From positions 32,637,710 to 32,701,709 of the forward strand of contig NC_087069.1 in assembly GCF_963678635.1 (NCBI RefSeq): 64,000 nucleotides of DNA, given 5' to 3'. Below are positions 34,378-43,672 of this stretch, in pieces; position 1 is the stretch's first letter, and each line of letters opens with the position of its first letter. Under the pieces are notes generated by a model. It ran no database searches. It was not told the origin of the DNA and saw nothing but the letters and a program-made list of their open reading frames with translations. The translations under genes and the position numbers were made by a program. The DNA is from Symsagittifera roscoffensis. Its lineage: Eukaryota > Xenacoelomorpha > Acoela > Convolutidae.

Positions 34378-34960
34378 GGGTGCGGTCCATCTAATCATAG
34401 GGGACAGCCTGCTGCGGGTGCTGACCCGGATTCAACCACATTGGCAAACGGGGATCTTGAGTTTCGCTGGAGCTGCGATGCCACAGATATTGGCATCACT
34501 TGAGATGCTAGGGATGGCGAGAGTATATAAGGTGACTCTAATGATCGGGACGAATGACTTGTCCAGGGGGGAGTCAAGGAAGGTGATGAGGCTACATGAC
34601 ATGATGAGCTGCATCCTTGAGGAATTGCGGATTCAAATGGATCCTGCAATTCTCACGGTGTGTACCATTCCCTACAACATGAAGGCGGACCAACACGCGA
34701 TGGAAATGAACACGAAGGTGCGAAACCGGAACGAAGTAATCAGGCAAATACATCAAAGGAGTGTCCTTCCCGTTGGATTGCTGGACGTAGCCGAGCAGAT
34801 GGAGCGATCTGTTTTCCCCGACAATGCATCCTCAGACGGGATCCAATTTGACAGGTCTAGGGGAGTGGAATGGTTGAATGATGTCTTCCAAAGGCACATA
34901 AGCGCGTTGGAGGCAGAATTGCTGGAGACGGCCCAATTCACATTCGGACCACCTCCAAAT
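34378..34960 (+). pseudogene. ORF2 SGNH/GDSL hydrolase domain (copy A)
   Basis: In the main ORF2 frame the sequence shows block I LIIGDSLLRVL (Ser at about 34406), block II SFAGAAMPQILASL (Gly), block III LMIGTNDLSRGE (Asn at about 34552) and a terminal SSDGIQFDRSRGVEWLNDVF (about 34834-34895). In SGNH hydrolases the last block supplies an Asp and a His (D-x-x-H); here the His position is Gln, so copy A lacks a complete triad. The family hydrolyses esters, including acetyl and lipid substrates. Copy B keeps a His codon at this site. Confidence 0.8.
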
Positions 34961-36469
34961 CCACCTTTCCTTTTCTCAAGAACTTTATCCAGTCGCCTGG
35001 GGGCGACGGCCGATTCTAGAGACAGCTCGAGGAGCAGCCGGACCAGATTACCAGGTGCCGCACCAATGGAGGCCGAGGAGGCAACGTCATTAACACCTCA
35101 GAGATCGGTAGTGTCCTCGGTGGTAGTGGTGGAGAGCAAGAGGGCGGAGAGACCGGCGGAGACCAGTCGGTCGAGATATCTGGAGAAGGTAAAGGAGCTG
35201 GACTTGGAAGACCTGGAATGCAGACAAGAGTTGGCGGAAGCTCTGGGTCTCGAGCGAGTGTCACATGAGGACTTGAGTAGACACCAGTGCGTGGACTGGT
35301 TGATGGCTCACGAGACGCATTTCTCAAGAGGAAGAATAATGGAGACGGCGGATCTGACTGGGAATCCCACAAAATCAGTCATGGGACCTATCAATTACAG
35401 GCCTCTCAAGTTGCTGGGGAGTCCGGGACTCATAGTGGAGCCTCCCAAGCATCGAACGAGCATTGTCAGAATCAGGTTGGCAACTCCAGCGTAGTTGAGG
35501 GTGGTAGACAAACTATTGGACCAAAGAGAAATGAAATTGCCAGATGCCGCTTATGAAGGCACGAGGCTGGCGGACGACCCTAGATACGGGAAACCCTGCG
35601 GGAACACCCAATTGGCCAAGACCTTGGCAGTTTACGACAGAGCAGATCCAGCTGCTGCGAGGGTGATTATCGTAGCGGGATTGGACTTCGAGGGAATGTC
35701 TCCCAAGTTGTTCTCGCCGGAGACTTTGAATCAAATGTTAACCTTGGTGGTAGCAATAAAATCGGAGATGCCTTGCGAGCTCGAGCTACTACTGTTTACG
35801 GGAATGAATGACCAACTGCATGCGACTGGGTTTCTTGAGCAGCTCAAGGGCGATGAACCGGCGCCGCAGAGAATCTGGGAAGCTATCCAGACGTTATTTG
35901 CAGCGATGAATGAGGTACAGGAGAACTTTACCTCGCGGTTTGGATCTAAGACAAGAGTGGTGTTCACGACGTCCCCCGGGTACGCGAGCATGCCTCCCGC
36001 TCTGCAGTTTGTGTATGCGGTCTTGATCTTAATAGCCGAGGGGAATGCATGGCGGATCCTGATGGCAGCTCCCAACCGGTAGTTGGAACCGACGAACTTG
36101 AGGCTTCGCAAATCAGAACTGCCGGCGGCGTGGGCGGATGTGTCCCACGCGTTGAGGGGCTTCTACGAGTTAGCAGACATCCTCATTGTGTTGGACGAGG
36201 TCCACTTGCTAGAGATATCGAACTTCGCCAGACAACTCAAGTTCAGTCCGGCTATAGGGGACGACCACCCAATAATAAATCACTTGACGGCCAGCCTGTG
36301 GTGTCGAAGCATGGACTTGACTATCACGAGCTCCACCAGTAAGTCCAGGGCACCGAGCAATGAAAGAAAGAATGTGGCTGCAACAGAGAAGCATCTGGAG
36401 TCGATGGTGTATCGATTGACGCAAGAAAGAGGCAGGTGGCCCTTCGTGACACCAAGATTGGAAAACTAA
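34961..36469 (+). pseudogene. ORF2 middle region, part 1 (copy A)
   Basis: The frame continues in the phase of the SGNH domain. It is interrupted by TAG at 35492-35494 (CAG in copy B) and at 36080-36082 (GAG in copy B). It begins with a Ser/Pro/Arg-rich linker with GPPPNPPFLFSR, then a segment with ITEx-like helices (VKELDLEDLECRQELAEALG) and a conserved MGPINYRPLKLLGSPGLI. A globular region follows with ARVIIVAGLDFEGMSPKLF and the hydrophobic helix ALQFVYAVLILIAEGNAW. About 55 codons present in copy B are missing after RLEN at 36469. I recognise no family. Confidence 0.6.
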
Positions 36470-37737
36470 GGGTGAGCTGAAGACGAGGAGGGATCACGAG
36501 ATTCTTGAGTTCTTGAGTCCTTGTTGGGGAAAGGAGTTCATGGCTGGAGTGTTTAGTGCAAAAGAGACGATCTTTGGAGCCTTTATACAAGAAATCCTGA
36601 AAATGCCCATCAGCCTGTTGTTGGCACTGTACCTGGTTTACCCGGGGTACCTATTCAATATGGGTCCAGCGTACATGTTCAGTCGGGGTGTGGAAACACT
36701 CCGGATTGACGGATATTTGGCACTGGTGCTTCTGACCCATGGTGAACTGGTGTCATTTCATCGACTAATGAAATATGGGGAGCCCTTGTCGATGGGAAAA
36801 ACCCACTCGAGCATTGAGCCCTACTCATATAAGTGTGCTGCAGGGCTAAAACGCTGCTAGTAGAGTACCTCCTGATGCAGAACCGACACATGACTGGTGA
36901 GGAAAAGAATCCGAAGACGAGAGATGAATGGAGGAAAGTGAATGGGGGCCTGCCTCTGTTGACAGACTTGTGCCTGGCGATGAGATCGGACCCAATGGGG
37001 TTAATCCGGGGGCTGGAGGAGGTTGTAACCTGCATTTACGGACCGGCCGTGACATATGTGTTTCCAGATCCTCTAGTGACGGCTTATCGCAACTCCGTGA
37101 CACACTTGAGCCTCATAAGTGTACTGGATGGGACGACGCTCAACTGGTGTCAGCAAGAGGTGCTGAGGGCACAAATGAGTAACACGATACTCTTCGGGAA
37201 CACCCAATTGGCCAAGACCTTGGCAGTTTACGACAGAGCAGATCCAGCTGCTGCGAGGGTGATTATCGTAGCGGGATTGGACTTCGAGGGAATGTCTCCC
37301 AAGTTGTTCTCGCCGGAGACTTTGAATCAAATGTTAACCTTGGTGGTAGCAATAAAATCGGAGATGCCTGGTGAGGAAAAGAATCCGAAGACGAGAGATG
37401 AATGGAGGAAAGTGAATGGGGGCCTGCCTCTGTTGACAGACTTGTGCCTGGCGATGAGATCGGACCCAATGGGGTTAATCCGGGGGCTGGAGGAGGTTGT
37501 AACCTGCATTTACGGACCGGCCGTGACATATGTGTTTCCAGATCCTCTAGTGACGGCTTATCGCAACTCCGTGACACACTTGAGCCTCATAAGTGTACTG
37601 GATGGGACGACGCTCAACTGGTGTCAGCAAGAGGTGCTGAGGGCACAAATGAGTAACACGATACTCTTCGGAAAAGTGAAAGATCGAGAGCTGATGGTGT
37701 ACAATTTCCGAGGACAACTGCAGTGAGGTAAACGCGA
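36470..37737 (+). pseudogene. ORF2 middle region, part 2 (copy A)
   Basis: The coding pieces at 36513-36860 and 36833-37726 are separated by a one-base deletion near 36848. The protein contains FLSPCWGKEFMAGVF, a hydrophobic ISLLLALYLVYPGYLFNMG (possible membrane-associated or buried helix) and GLIRGLEEVVTCIYGPAV. A 474-bp internal insertion (patch plus duplication, 36894-37671) disrupts it. A TAG-free but frame-damaging end at 37726 (TGA) follows NFRGQLQ. No family is recognised. Confidence 0.6.
36894..37671 (+). repeat. Inserted patch flanked by 304-bp direct repeats
   Basis: The 304-bp segment 36894-37197 recurs identically, as far as I can see, at 37368-37671. Between them lies a 175-bp copy (37195-37369) of 35599-35773 from the same element and strand. 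Junctions share CGGG and CT. Element B has a single uninterrupted copy. The layout is that of a templated insertion with a long flanking duplication. Confidence 0.9.
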
Positions 37738-39055
37738 AGGTCCCATCGAATCTTATCCCAAGTTCTGGAACCTGAATCCCCTGACGTCGAGTGGACAAGA
37801 GGTCTTGAGGATTCCCGCGTGGAAGAAGAGCTTCGAGTTGGTGAAAAGGGAGCTAGAGGCAATACTGGAGAAGGAAATCTTGCCAACAACCATTCCAGAG
37901 TTCCCAACGGCAAGGAGAATGACCCTGGGAATGAACAGTTCCCTGGTGGTCCCATCCCTGTTCGCGAGAGCAGCGGCGGAAGGGCAGCAAAGGGAATTCA
38001 CCGATGGCTGGGATCCCCTATTCATCGGCTACACTGCAGCGGTCTATTTTCACACCTGTGACATAAAAATAAACTCCTGGACGACCCAAGCGAAGAAGAG
38101 GAGAGGCTCATTGCCCCCAAAATTCGAGATACGAGAGGTCTTGAGAAAGCTTGAGCGGGCGGGTCTGGAGAACATGTTGCCGGTGTGGGACGATGGCAGG
38201 ATGATCGTGGAAGAAGGACACATTGCACTAAAAGACGAGATGAAGTTTGCCACGAGAAGATACCGGGCACCTTACGGATTGGAACAGGTGGAGATGAGAC
38301 AGGATGCAGCAGGCCCGTTGTATGTGGCTCTGACGGAATACAAGAAGCCGGATCCAGCGACACCATCACCCCTGTCGGTGGGCACTCCTGGAGATAAAAG
38401 AAGCGGCCCTGTAGAAGATCGGTTCAGGAGGATCCTTGAGAGAAGAAGAGTCGAATCAGGAGAAGAAAGCATGGATGAGACTCTCGGCGAGGCAGGGGAG
38501 GATATGGAAGTGGGGAACACGCCCGAACCAAAACCATCAGAGGAGGAATTCACTACTCAAGAGCTGTTGAAGGATCTGAGCGGAGAAAATTGGGCAGACA
38601 CTCCCACACCATCTCTGACCTCATCTCCCCGTAAAAATCTAGAGTTGCCACTGATGAGTGAGACTTCCAATATGGGAATGATCCTCTTGAGCGCAGAAGA
38701 AAGGGAGAAGAACACCTTCGAAGGAAACAAGACCATGTTCCTAGGGACTCTGGATGAGGACGCTTGGTGAGAATTCTTGAGCGAGTTCAATCGAGAAGTG
38801 AATGGCGAGATCACACTAGATGATTTCAAGGAAGAATTGTGGGACACAGTGGTGAAGTTCGGAGAACCTGTCCTGATGGGGACGGGTCTGGAGGAAAGAG
38901 CTAGAGGAGAACTGCTGAGCAAGATGGTCGAGTTGAGAAAGGCATCACTGAAGACCAAAGAAGACGAATGTACAGACAGCTCTACTCTGAAACAAAAAAC
39001 TGTCAATAAAATAATTGAAAGTGTAAGGGGGATAAAGTCGAAACTAGTAATATAA
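37738..39055 (+). pseudogene. ORF2 middle region, part 3 (copy A)
   Basis: This is in the main ORF2 frame, with a TGA at 38768-38770 (CAG in copy B) splitting 37805-38770 from 38777-39055. It contains a globular stretch with YPKFWNLNPL, TDGWDPLFIGYTAAVYFHT and KFATRRYRAPYGLEQVEM. A disordered acidic linker rich in Pro, Ser and Glu follows, then a helical FKEELWDTVVKFGEPVLMG. The frame is lost at about 39050. Product unknown; conserved with copy B across its length. Confidence 0.65.
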
Positions 39056-40932
39056 TTAAAAGTACTAATATCCTTAAGGCTCGAGCAGGGGGGAGGTAAG
39101 AGTTGGAAGTGTTGGATGGAGACAAAGAGGTCGAATCAGTGATGATAACGGCAGCTCCCCCAAGGAAAGACGTGAAGTCTCGCAAGAGAACGAGAGAGGT
39201 AGAAGGGTGGGGTAGTCCTTCGGCGGATGCAGTCTCGGAGAAAAACTTGAGAGAGACGGCCCCCATGGTTCTGGCACGATGGAAGACAGCAGCCTACAAG
39301 AGTAGCTACGAACCAAGGAAACTGCTCGAGGTAGAAAGAGAGATGGAGGTTCCCACCAACTCGACAACGGAAGAAGACTTCAGGCCTCAGAGGACGAAGA
39401 TGAAACGCGGTTCGACGAGCGGGCACACATGGGAAGTGGACGTCGGCAAAGAATGGGTCTCAAATGAACATCAGGCCACTGGGAAGCAAATAAGTAGCGA
39501 TCCTCTCGAGAAGAATAAAACGAGGAACACCTCCCGGCCGTGGTGGGTGGCCCTGGAAACATTGAAGGCATTGGAAGACTGCCTAAAGAAGCTCGACAGT
39601 GGAGTGTCACGCAAACGACGCAACTGGGCTACCCAGCAGAAGGCTGGGATTAACAAATTGGAATTGGGGAGCCATCTGAGGAGAACTTGGCAGAACTTGT
39701 TGAGGGATCATTTTGAAGAAGCGATGAGGACATCCTCATCGGCGTCGCCATTGATGGCAAATCCCTTAGTTAGAACAGCAGGACAATTGATGTTCGCGTG
39801 GAGCCTGGTGGGAATAGAATTGGAAACGCTGACCTCGCACGACAAGTTGGAGTTGGATGGAAAAAGTCTAGAAATATATCAGACATTGATGCAACACGTT
39901 GCTAGGGATAACTCAGGCTTGAGCCTGGCAAGGAGGAGAGACGCTACTTGTTTCTTGAGGTGGATAATGTCGGTGATGACTGACAGCACCATCCTAGCAT
40001 GTCAACAAAGAGCAGTTGGGAGCAAAGTAATGAAAAGGAGAGTCTCAGCAGTCATCTTGAATGTATACCAGAAAACTGGGATAGAAAATGAGGATGGTTC
40101 CAGGCAGTATCTAGAGAGCCACAGGAAGTTAGATGAGATACGGAGATTCTACAACAAGAAGTTCGAGGAGAAACACGACGTGCACCGTAACTTGGCCTCG
40201 TCAGGAGAGTACTTGAAACCCAATAAGAAGGGAGAATACCAGTATGTGTCTGGAGTGATGGGGATGGCGTACAACCCTTTCCTGGATTCGGGAGCAGGAG
40301 GCGCTCACAGAAATTACGAGGTGGCGGAGCTACTAAAGTTCTGGACAGAGAAGATAGTGGAAATAGACACTGTAGAGAGAGAGAGACCTAGCTTGGGTTT
40401 GATTCTCGAGAAGACACCAGAGGTGATAAGTGTGCCGCGCTCAAGTAAAAGAGTCGAACTTAAGATGGGTAACGGGAATGGCATGTTGGTCACGAATCTG
40501 GGAGTGGTGTGGAAATTGCTGAAGCCATCCTAGTGTCCACATCCCAATGCGAGCCTGATCGAGGAAGTCACGGAGCGAGTGAGATTAGCACCAGCGGAGG
40601 ACGAAGATCTGGCGACATTGAGCATAGTGCACAGACTGATCCTGCCTCAGGCGAAGGAGTCAAGTGAAGCGACGAGTAAACTAGGGTCGGTGAAGAAAAA
40701 GGAGCCGGGCAGTTGTCTTGACTCGACGTGTGGAAATGGCGAGCACACCTGTGATGGACGGTCATGCGTCAGGATACAGTCCTTCCAGAAAAAAGATCTA
40801 GTCACCTGGTTTGAAGATATTACCGAGAGGGAGAAGAGTGAAATACAGATAGTGGATGAGTGTTACGCGAGTACCACGGTAAACCTAGCAACAGCTCTGG
40901 GATTCTTCTCGAGAATGTGCAGTCTCCAGTGA
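39056..40932 (+). pseudogene. ORF2 helical region and Cys-rich module (copy A)
   Basis: A 476-codon ORF (39103-40533) follows a frameshift. It has a basic/acidic linker (residues 1-110), then a helical region with WWVALETLKALEDCLKKLD, FVRTAGQLMF-type sequence (LVRTAGQLMFAWSLVGIELE) and MQHVARDNSGLSLARR. A TAG at 40531 (TGG in copy B) precedes an in-frame continuation to 40932. That continuation carries a Cys cluster CLDSTCGNGEHTCDGRSCV (spacing C-x4-C-x6-C-x4-C), then a helical WFEDITEREKSEIQ. The cluster could bind zinc or form disulfides. No family is recognised. Confidence 0.65.
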
Positions 40933-41922
40933 CTGGAGAGGCTAGAGTCGGAACACCACGAGGAAGATCCGAGGAACAGTGCCTAAAGAACAAAGGGACG
41001 ACTTGAGTGAAATCTGGGGTGAAGAACTTCTAGGCTTGGAGAGCGAAAATACAAGTGACCTCGAGAGACAAAACGTGATTGGGAAACCCATGGTAAGTGC
41101 CCCAAACTTGGAAGAAGTCGACGCGATACACGAGAAAATGATGGAACTTGAGCCTCTCCTAGAAGCCTCGGGAGAGCGCAATCTTAGGAGCATTGACCTC
41201 ACACATGGGGAATGTCCATGCCACTGTTTGGCACAAACAGTGTGGTACCCGGATCACGCGAATCTCTGCCTGATCTGGGATGTGGAAGAAATCAGGTCGT
41301 TACGATTGCCCGATCATCAGCAGAAGGTGACCATCTTGGTGGTGAGCACGATGCTGGCTCTACGATGGATTGAAGAAAATGTAACGAAGTATCGGGAAAC
41401 GAAGACGCCAATGGCAGAGTCGATTTACGCGATAGATAACAGCAGGAGACTTGAGTTGTTTGAGACTGCATGTAAGGTATTCGCCATACCAATGGAAGTC
41501 AGACACGTATGGAGCCGCTTAAGGTTCTTTCCTTGGTTTCGAGCGACGTTGACGTCCTGGTTATACACGGTAACGAAGGATCATATGAGGAGATATCAAA
41601 AGGAATATCGACAGTTCCAGGCCGAGATAGGACCGGAGGCTTTCAAGAGACCTCTGCTGACCCATCGAAATGCGATCACGACGGGGTGGAAAAGAGTTGG
41701 TAGAGTGTCCAGAAACAACACCAAGGCGAGAGAGTCGATACTAGAGAAAGACTTGGCGAAGAACGTGAGCCTGAGTCTGCACAATTCCTTCTGTTTGAAC
41801 CGAGAGTCGAGGGTGAAGAGTTTGCCCAATCAAGCGAAGAGATTGCAGGAGCAAAGGGAATGGATGGGATCATATGAACAGCTGAAAGCCTGGGAAGAGA
41901 TCGTCATTAGCTCCGATGACGA
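40933..41922 (+). pseudogene. ORF2 C-terminal region (copy A), cut by element B
   Basis: After a deletion and frameshift near 40965 the 40979-41953 frame encodes DLSEIWGEELLGLESENTSD, a second Cys/His cluster HGECPCHCLAQTVWYPDHAN, a helical TMLALRWIEENVTKYRE and a conserved FPWFRATLTSWL. It reaches ISSDDD at 41922. The last residues read from here to 41953 come from the LTR of element B, so the natural end is lost; copy B ends with an acidic SSDDEEELLRQF tail and a short Ser/Gly/Lys-rich end. Product unknown. Confidence 0.75.
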
Positions 41923-42209
41923 TGTAACATTCGTCTACTGTAGTCACACATGAGGCTTAAGAAAAATACGCCCTATAACCATTGGCTCAAGAGTCAGGGA
42001 CACTATCTCTTGTGTTTTTCCACCTCAAATCAGTCGGAGCCAATTCGGTTCGCTTGTGACATGAGACTACGACCCGTTACAGCTTAAAGGCTACTACCAA
42101 AATATACCCACACTCTAGAAATAATAACGTCCCCATACTTAGGTCTCTAGATACCCAAAATACATGAACGCCGTTAAAAACCGGGTCGGAACAATCCGTT
42201 AAGTTACTT

Positions 42210-42215
42210 TTTATT
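42210..42215 (-). terminator. Poly(A) signal AATAAA in LTR of B
   Basis: TTTATT on plus is AATAAA on minus, at the position homologous to 17001-17006 in the A LTR. Confidence 0.6.
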
Positions 42216-42228
42216 AGACAGTGGAACT

Positions 42229-42251
42229 TTGATCCATTTCAGATGGATCAA
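42229..42251 (-). promoter_or_regulatory. Conserved LTR hairpin (copy B)
   Basis: TTGATCCAT, a 5-base loop and ATGGATCAA form the same perfect 9-bp stem as at 16965-16987, with a loop of different sequence. Confidence 0.6.
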
Positions 42252-42800
42252 CCTAAAACTCGCCTTACCTCAACATAACAATCATAAAACACACTCTAGA
42301 ATTTTAAATTAAGTACTCACATCGTAGCACGCTCAAGAACTGGGAGTAATCAAGTCGGTAATCAACTCAAGAATTAAATAATGTAACTAAATGAGTTTTA
42401 ATGTTTATCAGTTTCAATGACAAGGACAAGTTTTAACTCTAGAATATAGTTTCTCGTGAACCATTGGGACACTCAAGCTGTCCACTTTTTCACCGAAGGT
42501 TCACTCTAGTCCAGTTCAAATAACAATCCAATCGAGTAATAATAATCCAGTTCTCGGGAATACGCTTGTCTCTGTTTCAGATGGGACAGCTCTACTCTTG
42601 TTTTATTGTGACAGAAATTGCGAATAGCTATTTCCCATTGTTTTATCTAGCAACTTTCCCGCGATTGTTACTCGATTTTTCTGATTTCTCTTTTTCGGTT
42701 TTCAGTTATCGCGAGAAAATCTTGCATGACAGGCTCCATTCGAATTTTTGAAAAATTGCTTCTCTCACGGTCAAACTTCCAAATATGACCGACTGACACA

Positions 42801-42815
42801 TACTCCCCGGACTCA
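42801..42815 (-). promoter_or_regulatory. Possible polypurine tract
   Basis: On minus, GAGTCCGGGGAGTA lies immediately before the LTR start TGTGTC. A purine-rich run at this place primes plus-strand cDNA in LTR elements. The run is interrupted by CC, so it is only a candidate. Confidence 0.45.
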
Positions 42816-42867
42816 AGATCGATGTCCTCATCGCGTGCTGTCGTCTGCCAGTGAGTCCCAGAAAACC

Positions 42868-43400
42868 GAGTGTTGCTCAAGGTACAGTGCCAGTGGTCAT
42901 TTACAGAAGTTTGCAGCAGACTTAAGCTTATCTACACCCCAAAATTCACAGCCATGACGATGCTGGCTCTACGATGGATTGAAGAAAATGTAACGAAGTA
43001 TCGGGAAACGAAGACGCCAATGGCAGAGTCGATTTACGCGATAGATAACAGCAGGAGACTTGAGTTGTTTGAGACTGCATGTAAGGTATTCGCCATACCA
43101 ATGGAAGTCAGACACGTATGGAGCCGCTTAAGGTTCTTTCCTTGGTTTCGAGCGACGTTGACGTCCTGGTTATACACGGTAACGAAGGATCATATGAGGA
43201 GATATCAAAAGGAATATCGACAGTTCCAGGCCGAGATAGGACCGGAGGCTTTCAAGAGACCTCTGCTGACCCATCGAAATGCGATCACGACGGGGTGGAA
43301 AAGAGTTGGTAGAGTGTTGCTCAAGGTACAGTGCCAGTGGTCATTTACAGAAGTTTGCAGCAGACTTAAGCTTATCTACACCCCAAAATTCACAGCCATG
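42868..43400. repeat. Patch from element A flanked by 89-bp direct repeats
   Basis: The segment 42868-42956 recurs identically at 43312-43400. Between them, 42957-43317 is an apparently exact copy of 41348-41708 of element A, in the plus (A) orientation and therefore inverted relative to B. It matches A and not the homologous B sequence (near 43970-44340), so A is the donor, 1609 bp away. The layout is the same as at 36894-37671. Confidence 0.9.
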
Positions 43401-43672
43401 TAAAATTTTCACACTATCGCTAAACAGCAATCAAAATCTGCACACACCTGCACCCTTGAATTCTCGCTTTTCAAGCCAATTATTTAAAAAAAATTTTGTC
43501 CCATTCAATTAGGAAATTGTCATGCAGCATTTTGATTTATATAATAGATAAAGCATATTAATAACAATATCTGATTCGTTAAAATTTCTTTTTCGTGAAC
43601 CCAGGTTTCACCCGGATCCACACTCAAGCCCCCCTTCCCTCTCAAGACTCAAGATCCATTCGAACCATCCGC

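Larger units (their letters stand above)
16409..41922 (+). mobile_element. Giant Ty3/gypsy-type LTR retrotransposon, copy A (3' end outside window)
   Basis: It begins with an 890-bp LTR, followed by a 3.3-kb leader with two kinds of tandem repeat, then gag, protease, RT, RNase H, integrase and macro domain, then a second coding region of about 2,900 codons. The last ORF is interrupted at 41922 by element B, so the 3' UTR and 3' LTR should lie beyond B, outside the window. Copy A is inactivated by many stops and frameshifts, by internal deletions (for example at 28650, 36470 and 40965), and by a motif-A Asp-to-Glu change in RT. It is also enlarged by a gag-pro triplication and an inserted patch. 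Five bases before the LTR are CATTT, the predicted target-site duplication. Confidence 0.85.
41923..42800 (-). repeat. 3' LTR of giant element B
   Basis: The 878-bp segment, read on minus, begins TGTGTCAGTCGG at 42800 and ends GAATGTTACA at 41923, the same TG...CA termini as the LTR of A. Its minus-strand upstream neighbour is element B 3' UTR with a G-rich tract; its downstream neighbour is the ORF2 coding sequence of element A. Five bases of A next to it are GACGA, the predicted target-site duplication. Similarity to the A LTR is high over 41923-42300 and lower over the U3 half. Confidence 0.85.
42801..43672 (-). other. 3' untranslated region of element B
   Basis: Non-coding on the element strand between the ORF2 stop (TCA at 43673-43675 on plus) and the LTR. 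It is AT-rich near 43420-43600 and contains an inserted patch from element A (42957-43317). Plus-strand ORFs at 42870-43403 exist only because of that patch. Confidence 0.7.

Noticed and set aside
16409-42800. A 26-kb element with ~880-bp terminal inverted repeats (Maverick/Polinton-like or Ginger-like).
   Set aside because: The inverted repeats are better explained as LTRs of two nested elements in opposite orientation. The A ORF2 is cut exactly at the B LTR end, B has its own 3' UTR leading into that LTR, and no polymerase B, packaging ATPase or capsid genes of Polintons are present.
42870-43403. A 177-codon plus-strand gene between the two elements.
   Set aside because: It is the patch copied from A ORF2 plus its flanking repeats read through; no independent gene.
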